NCBI GenBank assembly: GCA_009877105.1
Contig: WXFD01000012.1
Coordinates: forward strand, 1 to 64,000
Source of the DNA: Bacteroidales bacterium
GTDB taxonomy: Bacteria; Bacteroidota; Bacteroidia; Bacteroidales; VadinHA17
Length of the DNA: 64,000 nt
Reading direction: 5' to 3'
Below the pieces are notes generated by a model. That model worked only from the letters and a program-made list of their open reading frames with translations. It searched no databases and was not told the origin of the DNA. Below are positions 1 to 8,921 of the stretch, piece by piece (position 1 is the stretch's first letter; each line of letters starts with the position of its first letter). The position numbers were made by a program, and so were the translations under genes.

Positions 1-242
1 GACGAACAATCGCGCCGGAATCACAAATGACGCCGCAAGGCGTCATTGCAATTTTAAATCGCGATGAGAACGCGAAGGGCAGGGGAGTTCGAACCGAGGA
101 GCCTGGCGACGAGCTCGTGAGTCCCGAGGCATCGGGACGAACAATCGCGCCGGAATCACAAATGACGCCGCAAGGCGTCATTGCAATTTTAAATCGCGAT
201 GAGAACGCGAAGGGCGGGGGAGTTCGAACCGAGGAGCCTGGC
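1..242. repeat. 135-bp palindrome-rich tandem repeat (two copies, left copy cut by window edge)
   Basis: Positions 1-107 recur at 136-242 with a single difference (a at 81, g at 216), so the period is 135 bp. Each unit holds a 9-bp perfect hairpin with a GCAA loop (26-47 and 161-182), a CGCG/CGCG hairpin (60-74) and an ACGAGCTCGT palindrome. The linker carries GTCCCG-AGGCAT-CGGGAC (121-138). Because 135 is a multiple of three, an open frame runs through both copies (27-308) and would encode a 45-residue repeat, but nothing else supports it as a gene. It is best read as a REP-like intergenic repeat. Whether the array continues to the left is unknown. Confidence 0.85.
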
Positions 243-553
243 TCTGTTTATGCCGGAAAAACCGGTAAAGCCTTTGACCCTGCCCACGCAGCAAGGGAAA
301 CTCCATAATCTTCGGTAAAGCAGCCGTACAATCACAACGGGAGTTAATACCAGAGGGGCAGATAATCTGCCCCGGGCAGCTGTCTGCCGGAATCCTCCAA
401 ATGAAAAACAGGCTGCGAACATCAATTCCCGGTTACCCCGGCTCCTGCAACCAGCAGTTCTGTATTTCAGGATTAATTTACAATCTATGCCGTTAGAACT
501 ATGACCGTATTATAATAATTCTTAATTTGTGTAAAAACCAAAAACCTTGCATT

Positions 554-2212
554 ATGAATAATATCCGACTGCTGTTACCACTGCTCATCATCCTCATTGC
601 GCCGGGTTGTACCCCGGAAGGAAAGCAGAAAATTAAGCCTGTGAAGGCTGAGGTGGAAATTAAGCAAGCCATAATAAACGATAATTTTGGCGGGGTGGGA
701 TTCAATGTGTTTGATCACATGCATAAGGCATCACGCTGGAATTATGAGCAGGTATTTGCCAAAAGGTGGAGGGAACTGAATCCCTCTTTTGCAAGGGTCC
801 CGGATGACTGCAGATGGGATTTCCGGCAGATTGATCAGGTTTCCTGGTTTCTGGATGTTCTCAAAGAGACAAATACCGAAATATACATGACAACTTTTCA
901 CAATACCTGCCTGAAGAAAGGAAAGAATGAGCAGGAATATGTAAAAAAGGAGGTTGACAATCTGGAATACCTGAAAAAGAATAAAGGCTTCAGCAATATA
1001 ACATACTACTGCATGGCCAATGAGCTGTCACTTGGAGAGTGGGCATCAATGACAAAAGATCTTGAGTTTTTTAAAAAGATACAGGGTATGTTTTTCAATG
1101 AGCTGAATTCCAGGAATCTTGATATTAAACTTCTTGCCTCGGACGCCTCACCTTTCGAATACTGGCCCACAATAGAATGGGCGGCTGACAATATGGACAG
1201 TATAACGGGTATTTATGGTGGTCATCATTACATAAACAATTACGATCTCTTCGATAATTCCTTTTACAGTTACTTCTATAAAAAGATCAAATGGGGGACG
1301 GACCTTGCAAAAAGCAGGAACAAGATGTTCATAGTGGGAGAATTCGGTGCAAAACAAAACAGCAACATTATCGATTCTGTCATGCATGATGCCAATATGT
1401 ACAACCATACTCCGCTTGAAAAATACATGGGCATTCAGGTTGCTGAAGCAATTATGGCAATAATCAATGCCGGTGTATATGCATGCGGCTATTGGACTTT
1501 CAGCGATTTTCCGTTCCCCACTACAAGCCGCCGGACAAATAAATGGGGCTTATATCACTGGGAAATTGACAATTACACAACAAAACCAAGTTATTACTGC
1601 CTGGGATTGCTGACAAAGTTTTTCAGAGGCCCTTCTGAAGCGTATGATGTCGTAACCTCGGATTCTCTGATAAGAATTTCTGCAATCAAAAACAAGGAGA
1701 ACGGATCGGTCTCTGTTGCTGTAGTAAACAGAAATAGCCGTCCTGCGAAAGTTAAAATTAACGTTGGTCCCCTTTCAGGCGACAAACCTTTCAGAAAATA
1801 CCTGTATGATCCGGAGAATGTACCTTTCAATTATTTTGCCGATCTGCAGGATCATTGTGGCAAGATATCGCTTGCAAACCACGTTCTGTCTGATCTGATC
1901 CCGCCACAGTCGCTTGTTGTATATACCACATTATATGATGATGATCCTCCTGCAGAAATCAGTAATCTGAAAGTGGAGAGAAGAATGGATGAGGGACGCA
2001 CCAGGGCTTTTCTTACCTGGGATCCGAGCAGTGAAAAGGACTTCTGCTATTACAGGATCTACAGATCTGAGAAACCTGAGGTTGAGATATCCCCTGAAAA
2101 GCAGATCGGAACCACGATAGTGAATTCATTCAGGGATATTTCTGTTCACAATATGCCTGAGTATTATTATCATGTTGTTGCAGTTGATCAGTCGGGAAAT
2201 ACAAGCAAGTAA
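554..2212 (+). CDS. Putative clan-A-type glycoside hydrolase lipoprotein with C-terminal fibronectin-III-like domain
   Basis: The 552-residue product starts with a lipoprotein signal ending in a lipobox (IAPGC, Cys19), so it should be exported and lipid-anchored. An ATG nine codons upstream is possible, but it would put extra polar residues before the hydrophobic core. The middle looks like a (beta/alpha)8 glycosidase: Asn-Glu in MANELS (Glu about 157) fits the acid/base, and Glu about 263 in VGEFG fits the nucleophile, as in GH5/GH39-like families. Residues about 460-552 (PAEISNLKVER, FLTWDPSS, YYYHVVAVDQSGN) look like a fibronectin type III domain. The substrate is not evident. The gene stands alone, with a minus-strand peptidase gene converging downstream. 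The exact GH family is uncertain. Confidence 0.75.
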   Translation: MNNIRLLLPLLIILIAPGCTPEGKQKIKPVKAEVEIKQAIINDNFGGVGFNVFDHMHKASRWNYEQVFAKRWRELNPSFARVPDDCRWDFRQIDQVSWFLDVLKETNTEIYMTTFHNTCLKKGKNEQEYVKKEVDNLEYLKKNKGFSNITYYCMANELSLGEWASMTKDLEFFKKIQGMFFNELNSRNLDIKLLASDASPFEYWPTIEWAADNMDSITGIYGGHHYINNYDLFDNSFYSYFYKKIKWGTDLAKSRNKMFIVGEFGAKQNSNIIDSVMHDANMYNHTPLEKYMGIQVAEAIMAIINAGVYACGYWTFSDFPFPTTSRRTNKWGLYHWEIDNYTTKPSYYCLGLLTKFFRGPSEAYDVVTSDSLIRISAIKNKENGSVSVAVVNRNSRPAKVKINVGPLSGDKPFRKYLYDPENVPFNYFADLQDHCGKISLANHVLSDLIPPQSLVVYTTLYDDDPPAEISNLKVERRMDEGRTRAFLTWDPSSEKDFCYYRIYRSEKPEVEISPEKQIGTTIVNSFRDISVHNMPEYYYHVVAVDQSGNTSK

Positions 2213-2348
2213 GAAACTGCCCGTAAGTGACTGATGCCAGAAAATCAATCCCGGCAATCTTTGATCCGGCTTCAGGCTGTTTTATATGTACCTCGACGTG
2301 CCATGTATACCTTTCCGGGTAATGAAACCAATGGCGTATACCTGATTA

Positions 2349-3569
2349 TTATGGTCTCCCGTTACGATCGAGATGAAGAATCAGTGCAAGGGTAAGTTTA
2401 ACAACACGTTCCGTAGTATCATAATCAACTTTATCAGCCGTATCTGTTTCAATATGATAATTCGGGTCAGCATAGGGCATTGAACCGATATTGAGAACTG
2501 CCCAGGGAAATCCGCCGTTAATAAAGGAACCATCATCATCCCCGGGTGAGTCGCTTCGGAATTTTGACTGCTCCAGGCCGATGGAAAATCGCTTGTTAAG
2601 CATTGAATTCAGATCAGCAAGCCGTTCACCTTCGGGAGTGGTATATCGGGTGATGTTGATCAGTTTTCCTGCCTGTTCAGCGGATTTGCCGCCGATACCA
2701 TCAAGGTTTATGGCAGCCAGTACATCCTTTCCTTCACTCCTGATACCGTTGACAGCCGTAATGCTGGTCCAGGGAGTGTGCTCTTCATTGCAGAAAATAA
2801 AGCGGATGGTATGAAGGGGCTTGTAATCTTTCAGTACATCTGCCAACTCAAGAGCAGCTGATGTACCGACCGCATTGTCGTTTGCCCCTGGCGAAGCGAT
2901 CCAGCTCTGGGAGTCTTTGTGGGCAATCACCACTATGATATTCTCCCGGTCAGCTGACCCCGTTAACTCTGCAATGATATTATGGGCAGGATATTCCGGT
3001 GCATCAGCAGGCGGCGCAGCGTATTGATGTGCCAGAGGTTTTGAAAGATCCCTGCCAAAGGCACGAACCTTTGTTTCATCCTGCCAGGGACTGTAACCGG
3101 CTCCTGTAAGCCTGCCCTCAATCCAGATATCTGCTTCAGCAAGGGTTGACAGGGAATGCCCCGGCAATGTGTAATTCAGAACCCGTCTTGGCAAAGGATC
3201 ATCTGATAAATAATAGACACTGTTCCTTATCCGTTCTTTGCTGACTTTCCCGGACAAAGACCTGAAGGCTTTTTTATAACTGAAATCATATGTTTCTTCA
3301 GTATACTGAGTATTGCCTTGTCCCGGAATAAAATCATAAGCACTGGCTATAGGTAATTCCCGGTAAATGCTCAATGACCCTTCCTGGATAGTGAATTTAA
3401 TATCCGGATCATTGGTGTACTGCACAATTCCGTAACAGCCAGGTTCGCCGGTAAATTCAGTCATAACTGTGCTTGCCGGAACCTGACATGCCGATTCAAC
3501 CCGGGCAATGTTTATTTCTGCGGGTAAATCAATTAAAGCCGATACCAGAAAAAATAAAAAGTATTTCAT
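2349..3569 (-). CDS. M28-family zinc aminopeptidase, secreted
   Basis: This 406-residue protein has an N-terminal hydrophobic signal segment and a C-terminal M28 peptidase domain. The two-zinc ligand set is visible in order: His and Asp in AHKDS, Asp in PGANDNAVG, the Glu-Glu pair in CNEEHTPW, Asp in INLDGIGG and a late His in YHIETDTADKVD. The first 190 residues have no recognised domain and may be a propeptide or accessory region. It probably trims N-terminal residues from peptides in the periplasm or outside the cell. It is monocistronic: the upstream gene converges and the next minus-strand gene ends more than 300 bases away. A good promoter lies about 46 bases upstream of the start. Confidence 0.88.
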   Translation of the reverse strand: MKYFLFFLVSALIDLPAEINIARVESACQVPASTVMTEFTGEPGCYGIVQYTNDPDIKFTIQEGSLSIYRELPIASAYDFIPGQGNTQYTEETYDFSYKKAFRSLSGKVSKERIRNSVYYLSDDPLPRRVLNYTLPGHSLSTLAEADIWIEGRLTGAGYSPWQDETKVRAFGRDLSKPLAHQYAAPPADAPEYPAHNIIAELTGSADRENIIVVIAHKDSQSWIASPGANDNAVGTSAALELADVLKDYKPLHTIRFIFCNEEHTPWTSITAVNGIRSEGKDVLAAINLDGIGGKSAEQAGKLINITRYTTPEGERLADLNSMLNKRFSIGLEQSKFRSDSPGDDDGSFINGGFPWAVLNIGSMPYADPNYHIETDTADKVDYDTTERVVKLTLALILHLDRNGRP

Positions 3570-3894
3570 TTAAGTTAGGTGTTATTAATTTAATGACACG
3601 GCATTGAGTATTAAACAAAAGTATCAGTGTAAAAACTGGTGCAAATATGACAGATATATAAAATTTGTATTCCTGGGGTCATGATAACAAAAATGAAAAA
3701 TTCAATTAAACCAAACTACGGAGCATTATCAATAATGAATAATCAATCTGTAATTTATTTGCATTTCCATCTCGATTATCATTATTATCATAACATGATG
3801 CATTCAATTTTCTGCCCCAGAACGGTTCTTTTTTTCCGCAGCGGGCAGAGGAGTGATCCCTGCTTCAAATGCCCGGGATAAGGGCAGATAAGCA
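3570..3894. other. Intergenic region without a supported gene
   Basis: The right part is AT-rich. Apart from the peptidase promoter at its left end I see no feature. A 66-codon open frame (3681-3881) has no recognisable protein character and is not called. Confidence 0.6.
3616..3645 (-). promoter_or_regulatory. Bacteroidota-type promoter of the M28 peptidase gene
   Basis: On the minus strand a TTTG (complement of 3642-3645) is followed after 18 bases by TACTTTTG (complement of 3616-3623). This matches the Bacteroidota -33 TTTG / -7 TAnnTTTG pattern and spacing. The start codon is 46 bases downstream. Confidence 0.7.
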
Positions 3895-5433
3895 TCATTT
3901 CCCATTATTGACATATTTTGACCTGGCAAACTGTTTTTCAAGTTCCGGGAGTATATCCTGCGGGTTGGTCAATGGCATGTCCTTTTCATGAATCTCATAT
4001 CCCAGAAGCTGTGATTTCTTGAACCTTTCAAAAACAGGGAGCTTCGACCTGTTGGTGGTTTCAATATGATTTCCCTTCTCATCGACGATAATAACCTTTG
4101 GCAGAAAAATACCCTTCCGTCCGATGAATTTATCCATCAGGCTGACAGCCTCTTCATATTCTTGCCTTGTAGCTCTTCCCAGTGATTCATACCGGTAGAT
4201 CTTTTTTCCGTCCCATGTGGAAACCAGGGCAAAGCTTTCGGAGATTTTTTCGTCGATGTGTATTTCCTCACCGAGAGTATCGTGTCCTGAGGGCATCAGC
4301 AGCACTTTCCCTCCGCCACCCTCAATATTGGCTGCATAACGCGGCATTGTTATACCTGAAATCCAGCCCTGCAGATGCTTTATATAGATTTTACCGATCT
4401 GCACGGGAGTGATAAAATGAACTATTCCTTTTTCCTTGTGACATTGCAGCAGATAATAAGGATGAATGCCAATCCAGAACATCCTTCTGAATGTCTCTGC
4501 CAATGTTTCATAATAATCATTTACATGATTCAACAGAACAGTCTGGTTGCGAATAGTGAATCCATGCCCGTGTATTTTTCGGGAAACTGCTGCCAGGCTT
4601 TCTGTTATTTCATGATAGTGGTTGATGTGCGTCATGAAATAAACATATTTCCTGAGCCCTGAGGTATACCGGTTGGCTGATTCATTGATCAGATCCAGCA
4701 ATTCATCAGTAACTGCCATCGGCAGCACAACGGGGACCCTTGTGGCAATCCTGATCACGCGAAGATGGGGGATCCTGCTAAGTTCTTCCAAAACGTACCT
4801 GAGGCGGCTTTTGCTTATCATAAGTGCATCCCCACCAGTAACCAGTACTTCGTTGATGTTCTTGTTATAACCGATGTAAAACAATCCCTTGTTTATTTCC
4901 ATGGTGCTGACGGCAACCGTGCTATCAAGAGACTTAGCCCTCTGACAGTGAACACAATATGACGCACAGCTGGTATTTTCAGCAACAAAAAGGGCAATCC
5001 TGTTGGGATATCTCTGATATGCTGCCCCGTAACTTCTTGAACTCTCCGACATTGCTCCCTCTGCACCTGTGTCAGGAAAAAGCAGGTTGGCAGGTGTGGG
5101 TACACTTTGCCAGAAAATCGGATCAAGACGTTTGTTGGGTTTCTCTCCTTCAGCCATAACCGGATGAAACGGATCTTCACACATCAGTGAGGCATAGTAA
5201 GGAGTAATGCGTAGCGGTTCTTTCCCCTGCCTCTTCAATGCTATTATAGTCCTGTTGATTTCATCCCTCTGGTAATCGCTCAGTCTTATTATCTTTGCCA
5301 GTTGTTCTACACTCCTGATTGAATTCCTCTGCTGCCATAAGGCATCATTCCACTGTGCTTCAGTTACATCCTTCCATAATTCTATTGAAGAATAATGTCT
5401 GGGTTTGTAGAGCACATCATTATTTTCATTCAT
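3895..5433 (-). CDS. Lysine-2,3-aminomutase-family radical SAM/PLP enzyme with altered substrate-binding residues
   Basis: The 512-residue protein carries the radical SAM cluster motif C156-x3-C160-x2-C163 and the PLP-lysine motif GGGGK (Lys376), so it belongs to the KamA family of 2,3-aminomutases. It differs from the second family member in this window (21770-23011) at both positions known to bind the substrate epsilon-amino group in lysine 2,3-aminomutase. The usual Asp after QC is His332, and the usual Asp before the glycine run is Asn369. In glutamate 2,3-aminomutase these sites are, as I recall, Lys and Asn, so a substrate other than lysine is likely. It also has a roughly 100-residue C-terminal extension absent from the canonical paralogue. 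It ends 325 bases from the peptidase gene and has no obvious pathway partner; the nearest upstream gene is a zinc-ribbon ORF. Confidence 0.85.
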   Translation of the reverse strand: MNENNDVLYKPRHYSSIELWKDVTEAQWNDALWQQRNSIRSVEQLAKIIRLSDYQRDEINRTIIALKRQGKEPLRITPYYASLMCEDPFHPVMAEGEKPNKRLDPIFWQSVPTPANLLFPDTGAEGAMSESSRSYGAAYQRYPNRIALFVAENTSCASYCVHCQRAKSLDSTVAVSTMEINKGLFYIGYNKNINEVLVTGGDALMISKSRLRYVLEELSRIPHLRVIRIATRVPVVLPMAVTDELLDLINESANRYTSGLRKYVYFMTHINHYHEITESLAAVSRKIHGHGFTIRNQTVLLNHVNDYYETLAETFRRMFWIGIHPYYLLQCHKEKGIVHFITPVQIGKIYIKHLQGWISGITMPRYAANIEGGGGKVLLMPSGHDTLGEEIHIDEKISESFALVSTWDGKKIYRYESLGRATRQEYEEAVSLMDKFIGRKGIFLPKVIIVDEKGNHIETTNRSKLPVFERFKKSQLLGYEIHEKDMPLTNPQDILPELEKQFARSKYVNNGK

Positions 5434-5624
5434 TTACTGCAGCAATTTAGTTTTATTACATATCTATCCTGATGTTAAACTGCATATCGGATTAACAGCC
5501 CCTCTGCCAGAACAATACCAGTACAAATAAACATGGCTGCCGCTTCCCGGTACAGTTAACGACAGGAATCTCAGGATAAAAATAAGCAATATCCCGGATA
5601 GTTGGTTGTGTGAATATTATTACG

Positions 5625-5831
5625 TCAGTGAACCTGGCTTGTCTGTTGTCCCTGCTTTTTTCGCATCTGTTCGAGCTCAAGTTTCTCTGCAACTGTGAAA
5701 TCAGTTCCGCACAATATACAGGAATAGTTTAAAACAAATGCTCCGGCGTAATATACTTTTTCAACCTTCGGATGATCACAGGGCTTGTTTCCCCATTGTT
5801 CCTTAAGTTTCAGGGATTGATTAAATTCCAT
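5625..5831 (-). CDS. Small zinc-ribbon-like hypothetical protein
   Basis: The 68-residue product has the pattern C-x-H (CDHP) followed 20 residues later by C-x-x-C (CILCG), as expected for a small zinc-binding ribbon. A charged helical tail (EKLELEQMRKKQG) follows. It sits 39 bases downstream of pcm on the same strand and could be co-transcribed with it. The protein family is not one I can name. The spaced Cys/His pattern supports a real gene despite its size. Confidence 0.65.
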   Translation of the reverse strand: MEFNQSLKLKEQWGNKPCDHPKVEKVYYAGAFVLNYSCILCGTDFTVAEKLELEQMRKKQGQQTSQVH

Positions 5832-5870
5832 ACCACAATTCTGCCTATTAAACGAGTTTCAAATAATTAA

Positions 5871-6545
5871 TTACAATCTTTTAAAAGGTACAAAACGAAC
5901 GAAAGTCAGCCGGCTCTTCTGGATCTTTCCGTTCTTCTTCTCAATCAGAATAAGCTCCTGAACAGCATAAGGGGCCCCGACAGGTACTACCAAACGACCA
6001 TTGTCAGCAAGCTGATCAATCAAAGGCTGCGGTATTTGTTCAACTGCGGCTGTGATTATCACAATATCAAAGGGCGAATGCTCGGGCCAGCCCATGTAAC
6101 CATCACCGTGTTTTACAGAAATATTCAGATATCCCAGGCTTTTCAGTCTTTTTGAAGATATTTCTGCCAGCTCCGGGACTATTTCAATGGTATATACGTG
6201 ACTGACAATTTCAGCTAGTACAGCCGCCTGGTATCCAGAACCGGTACCGATTTCAAGGGCGCTCTTCCTGTTTGTCGGACGGACAACCTCAGTCATGTAC
6301 GCAACAATGTATGGCTGGGAAATTGTCTGCCCGTAACCAATAGGAAGAGGATAGTCATCATAGGCTTCCCTGATATGCTCCTGTGGAACAAACATGTGCC
6401 GCGGAACTTTCCGCATGGCGCGCAGGACGGCCTGATCACTGATACCCCGGTCAACAATCTGGACCCTTACCATTCTTTCCCTGGCCGAAGCATATTTGTC
6501 TGACTGTTGAATAATACTTTTTTCCATTAATACCGGTGTGTTCAA
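5871..6545 (-). CDS. pcm: Protein-L-isoaspartate O-methyltransferase
   Basis: The 224-residue protein uses S-adenosylmethionine to methylate isoaspartyl residues formed by protein ageing, starting their repair. The family signature GYGQTISQPYIVAYM precedes the SAM-binding motif ALEIGTGSGYQAAVLAE. The later GDGYMGWPEHSPFD and IIITAAVEQIPQPL segments are typical of PCMT. Length matches the family with about 15 extra residues at the N terminus, so a start at a later codon is possible. It lies 98 bases downstream of the M50 protease gene. Confidence 0.93.
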   Translation of the reverse strand: MNTPVLMEKSIIQQSDKYASARERMVRVQIVDRGISDQAVLRAMRKVPRHMFVPQEHIREAYDDYPLPIGYGQTISQPYIVAYMTEVVRPTNRKSALEIGTGSGYQAAVLAEIVSHVYTIEIVPELAEISSKRLKSLGYLNISVKHGDGYMGWPEHSPFDIVIITAAVEQIPQPLIDQLADNGRLVVPVGAPYAVQELILIEKKNGKIQKSRLTFVRFVPFKRL

Positions 6546-6643
6546 AACACAGGAAAATTAGTCATCATAATCTAACAATATATAAAAAATCAGGGCAATT
6601 GCAAAGTAAGTATTCCGGAATCTCATTCCAAACATATAAAAAA

Positions 6644-7291
6644 TCAGTGGAGCAGGTTATGAAATAGATCCAGGCACCCGTTGCCAAGGAACTTAATCAC
6701 CGGCCATATTGGAAGAATATCAATTTTTGTCACTAACATTATCAGAATGAGAGCAAAAAAGATCAGGGATCCATACCGGACCATTTTTGCATGAAGGTCA
6801 GGGAATTTTCTGAAATAATTTAAAAGAAGGTGTGAGCCGTCAAGAGGCGGTATCGGTATCAGATTGAAGACAAAAAGACCCCAGTTCAGATAGATTGCAT
6901 ACAGGGTAATATCATTTAATATTCTTAATCCTGCGCCATGACCTTTGATGAACAGATCAAAGAATGTATACAGGAATGAGATGAGAATTGCAATTAAAGC
7001 ATTTGACAAAGGCCCCGCAATAGCTATCTTCATAATATCGGTTTGTGGCTTCCGGAGATTCTGCTCATTGAACTGAACCGGTTTTGCCCAGCCAAACCCG
7101 GCAAATAACAATACAGCAAAACCCAGGAAATCAATATGCTTAAATGGATTCAATGAAACCCTTCCCTGTTCAGATGATGTTTTGTCGCCGCATTGCCTGG
7201 CTATATAGGCATGGCTGAATTCATGTATGGTCAGCCCGAGTATTATGCCGGGAAGAAACTTAAGGATTCTGATCAGATCGAGATGCCCCAT
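6644..7291 (-). CDS. Site-2 protease family (M50) membrane metalloprotease
   Basis: This 215-residue integral membrane protein carries the HExxH zinc motif near the N terminus (HEFSHAY, residues about 23-27) and the second family motif NLIPIPPLDGSH (residues about 144-155), whose Asp is the third metal ligand. Four to five hydrophobic segments surround these motifs. There is no PDZ domain, so it belongs to the short FwdE/YwhC-like M50 group rather than to RseP. Its substrate is unknown. It reads divergently from the DUF4105 gene. Confidence 0.88.
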   Translation of the reverse strand: MGHLDLIRILKFLPGIILGLTIHEFSHAYIARQCGDKTSSEQGRVSLNPFKHIDFLGFAVLLFAGFGWAKPVQFNEQNLRKPQTDIMKIAIAGPLSNALIAILISFLYTFFDLFIKGHGAGLRILNDITLYAIYLNWGLFVFNLIPIPPLDGSHLLLNYFRKFPDLHAKMVRYGSLIFFALILIMLVTKIDILPIWPVIKFLGNGCLDLFHNLLH

Positions 7292-7611
7292 ATTGATCCG
7301 GTTGGTTGTTTATCTGGTTAACTTCTCCATTCATTCATGCCTGAAATGGATCATGTATTTCACGGCGCCCAGGGACAATATTAAAATTGATACGTCACAG
7401 CAAACAGGACCCTGTATCTGAGCGTCAGCAAATGAATGAACCCTTGTAAAAAATTTTCTTGAAGGGATAAATCTAACCAAAAAGCAGAAAACATTCAAAA
7501 TAAATGATCCATATTCATGTCAGGATAACTTGCAAATAGCACAACTAAAAGGAAAGAACAGTTTGTTTCCCATTGAAAAAAAAGAATTAGGTTTACAGAA
7601 ACGGAATAAAG
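7292..7611. other. Divergent intergenic region
   Basis: About 320 bases separate the M50 protease gene (minus) from the DUF4105 gene (plus). The region should hold both promoters, but I found no full TAnnTTTG box on either strand. No gene or repeat is supported. Confidence 0.5.
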
Positions 7612-8799
7612 ATGAGAAAGCTGACGATAGCGTTGATGGTTTTTCTGATTCTCGGAAATGGAAACAACGCATCAGCAAAGGTCCAGGATGTTGACATTTA
7701 CCTGCTGACATGCGGTCCGGGAACTGAATTGTATTCAATCTACGGCCACAGTGCATTGAGAATCGTTTTTCCTGATATGAACAGCGACCTCGTTTATAAC
7801 TGGGGTGTATTTTATTTTGCCACACCGAATTTTGCATGGAAGTTTGCCAAGGGCAGGCTTCAATATATGCTGGGAGTATATCCATACGCCAGTTTCGTTC
7901 GGGAATATGAAGCGGAGAAACGCTGGATGATCTCTCAGAAAATCAATCTTTCCAATGCTGAAAAACAGGAACTGCTTATCCTGATCTCAGATAACCTGCA
8001 ACCCGAAAATATTAAATACCGTTATGATTTCCTTTATGACAATTGTTCAACGAGGATCCGTGATCTGCTCGAAAAGGCCTTGGGAGACGGTATTTTTTAT
8101 CCGGAGGAAACAAATAAAAGGATTCTGCCTACATTCAGAGATCTCATTTACGTGTATCAGAGGGGGTATCCATGGATGAAATTTGGCATTGATCTCCTGC
8201 TGGGAGCCCCGGTTGACAGGAAAGCCAGCATAAGGGACAGAATGTTCCTCCCCATCGAACTGCAGAAAGTACTGTCGTCTATTCATATAAGGCAGGATGC
8301 CAAAATGATACCGTTACTGCAGAATCCTGAAACAATACTTGAATTCAGCCAGCCCCCACTGAAGGAGGGTTTTTTCACGTCGCCGCTTTTCGTGTTCTGT
8401 ATGATCCTTATTATCGCTGTCATCGTTTCAGGTGTAATCAGGCAAAAAAAGCCTAACAGGATCATTGATATTTTTATTTTTTCAATTTATTCGGTATTTG
8501 CAATTATGATGGTCTTTTTCAATTTTTTTACAGAACACCAGCAACTCAGATGGAATTTGAACATGATCTGGCTGAATCCCCTGATACCGGTATGCCTGAT
8601 ATTATTGATTCTCAATGCAGGCAGGACAAGATGGTACCGGCTTGTTTTCTGGCTTGGCGTATTTTTCCTGCTTATTGCTGCAGCCTTACCACAGAAATTC
8701 AACAATGCCATGTTCCCCCTGACAGTGCTTCTTATCCTAAGAAGCTCTTTAAGGGCAGGATACAAATGGAATCCTTTCACCCTGCCTGATTTAACGTAA
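7612..8799 (+). CDS. DUF4105 / Lnb-type protein with periplasmic domain and membrane segments
   Basis: The 395-residue protein starts with a signal peptide (cleavage near ASA-K). A periplasmic domain has the two hallmark patches of DUF4105: CGPGTELYSIYGHSALRI with His46 and FLYDNCSTRIRDLL with Cys145, a His/Cys pair fitting an NlpC/P60-like thiol enzyme. Four to five transmembrane helices follow (about 258-385). Pfam now describes this domain as the N-terminal periplasmic domain of Lnb, a Bacteroides lipoprotein N-acyltransferase; from memory, that assignment makes lipoprotein maturation a plausible role here. Not every family member need have that activity. It is alone on the plus strand, 122 bases before the Bat operon. 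Confidence 0.82.
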   Translation: MRKLTIALMVFLILGNGNNASAKVQDVDIYLLTCGPGTELYSIYGHSALRIVFPDMNSDLVYNWGVFYFATPNFAWKFAKGRLQYMLGVYPYASFVREYEAEKRWMISQKINLSNAEKQELLILISDNLQPENIKYRYDFLYDNCSTRIRDLLEKALGDGIFYPEETNKRILPTFRDLIYVYQRGYPWMKFGIDLLLGAPVDRKASIRDRMFLPIELQKVLSSIHIRQDAKMIPLLQNPETILEFSQPPLKEGFFTSPLFVFCMILIIAVIVSGVIRQKKPNRIIDIFIFSIYSVFAIMMVFFNFFTEHQQLRWNLNMIWLNPLIPVCLILLILNAGRTRWYRLVFWLGVFFLLIAAALPQKFNNAMFPLTVLLILRSSLRAGYKWNPFTLPDLT

Positions 8800-8893
8800 A
8801 TTTAACTCATCTTAACTCCAATTTTAAAAATCAACCTGTTCTTTTGTGTGGAATTTAAGGTAAGAGCAGGGTAGTTAAGGCAGCTCAATTTAC

Positions 8894-8901
8894 TATATTT
8901 G
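8894..8901 (+). promoter_or_regulatory. -7 box (TATATTTG) ahead of the Bat operon
   Basis: A perfect TAnnTTTG sequence lies 20 bases before the moxR start codon. No clear TTTG sits at the expected upstream distance. It is the likely start of transcription for the eight-gene operon, since downstream gaps are short or overlapping. Confidence 0.6.
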
Positions 8902-8921
8902 CTACTTAAATTTTTAAATCA

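Noticed and set aside
27..308. 93-residue open frame as a protein-coding gene
   Set aside because: It is an artefact of a repeat whose period is a multiple of three; no start context, signal or domain supports it.
3681..3881. 66-residue gene between the peptidase and aminomutase genes
   Set aside because: Low-complexity AT-rich composition with no recognisable protein pattern or conserved start context.
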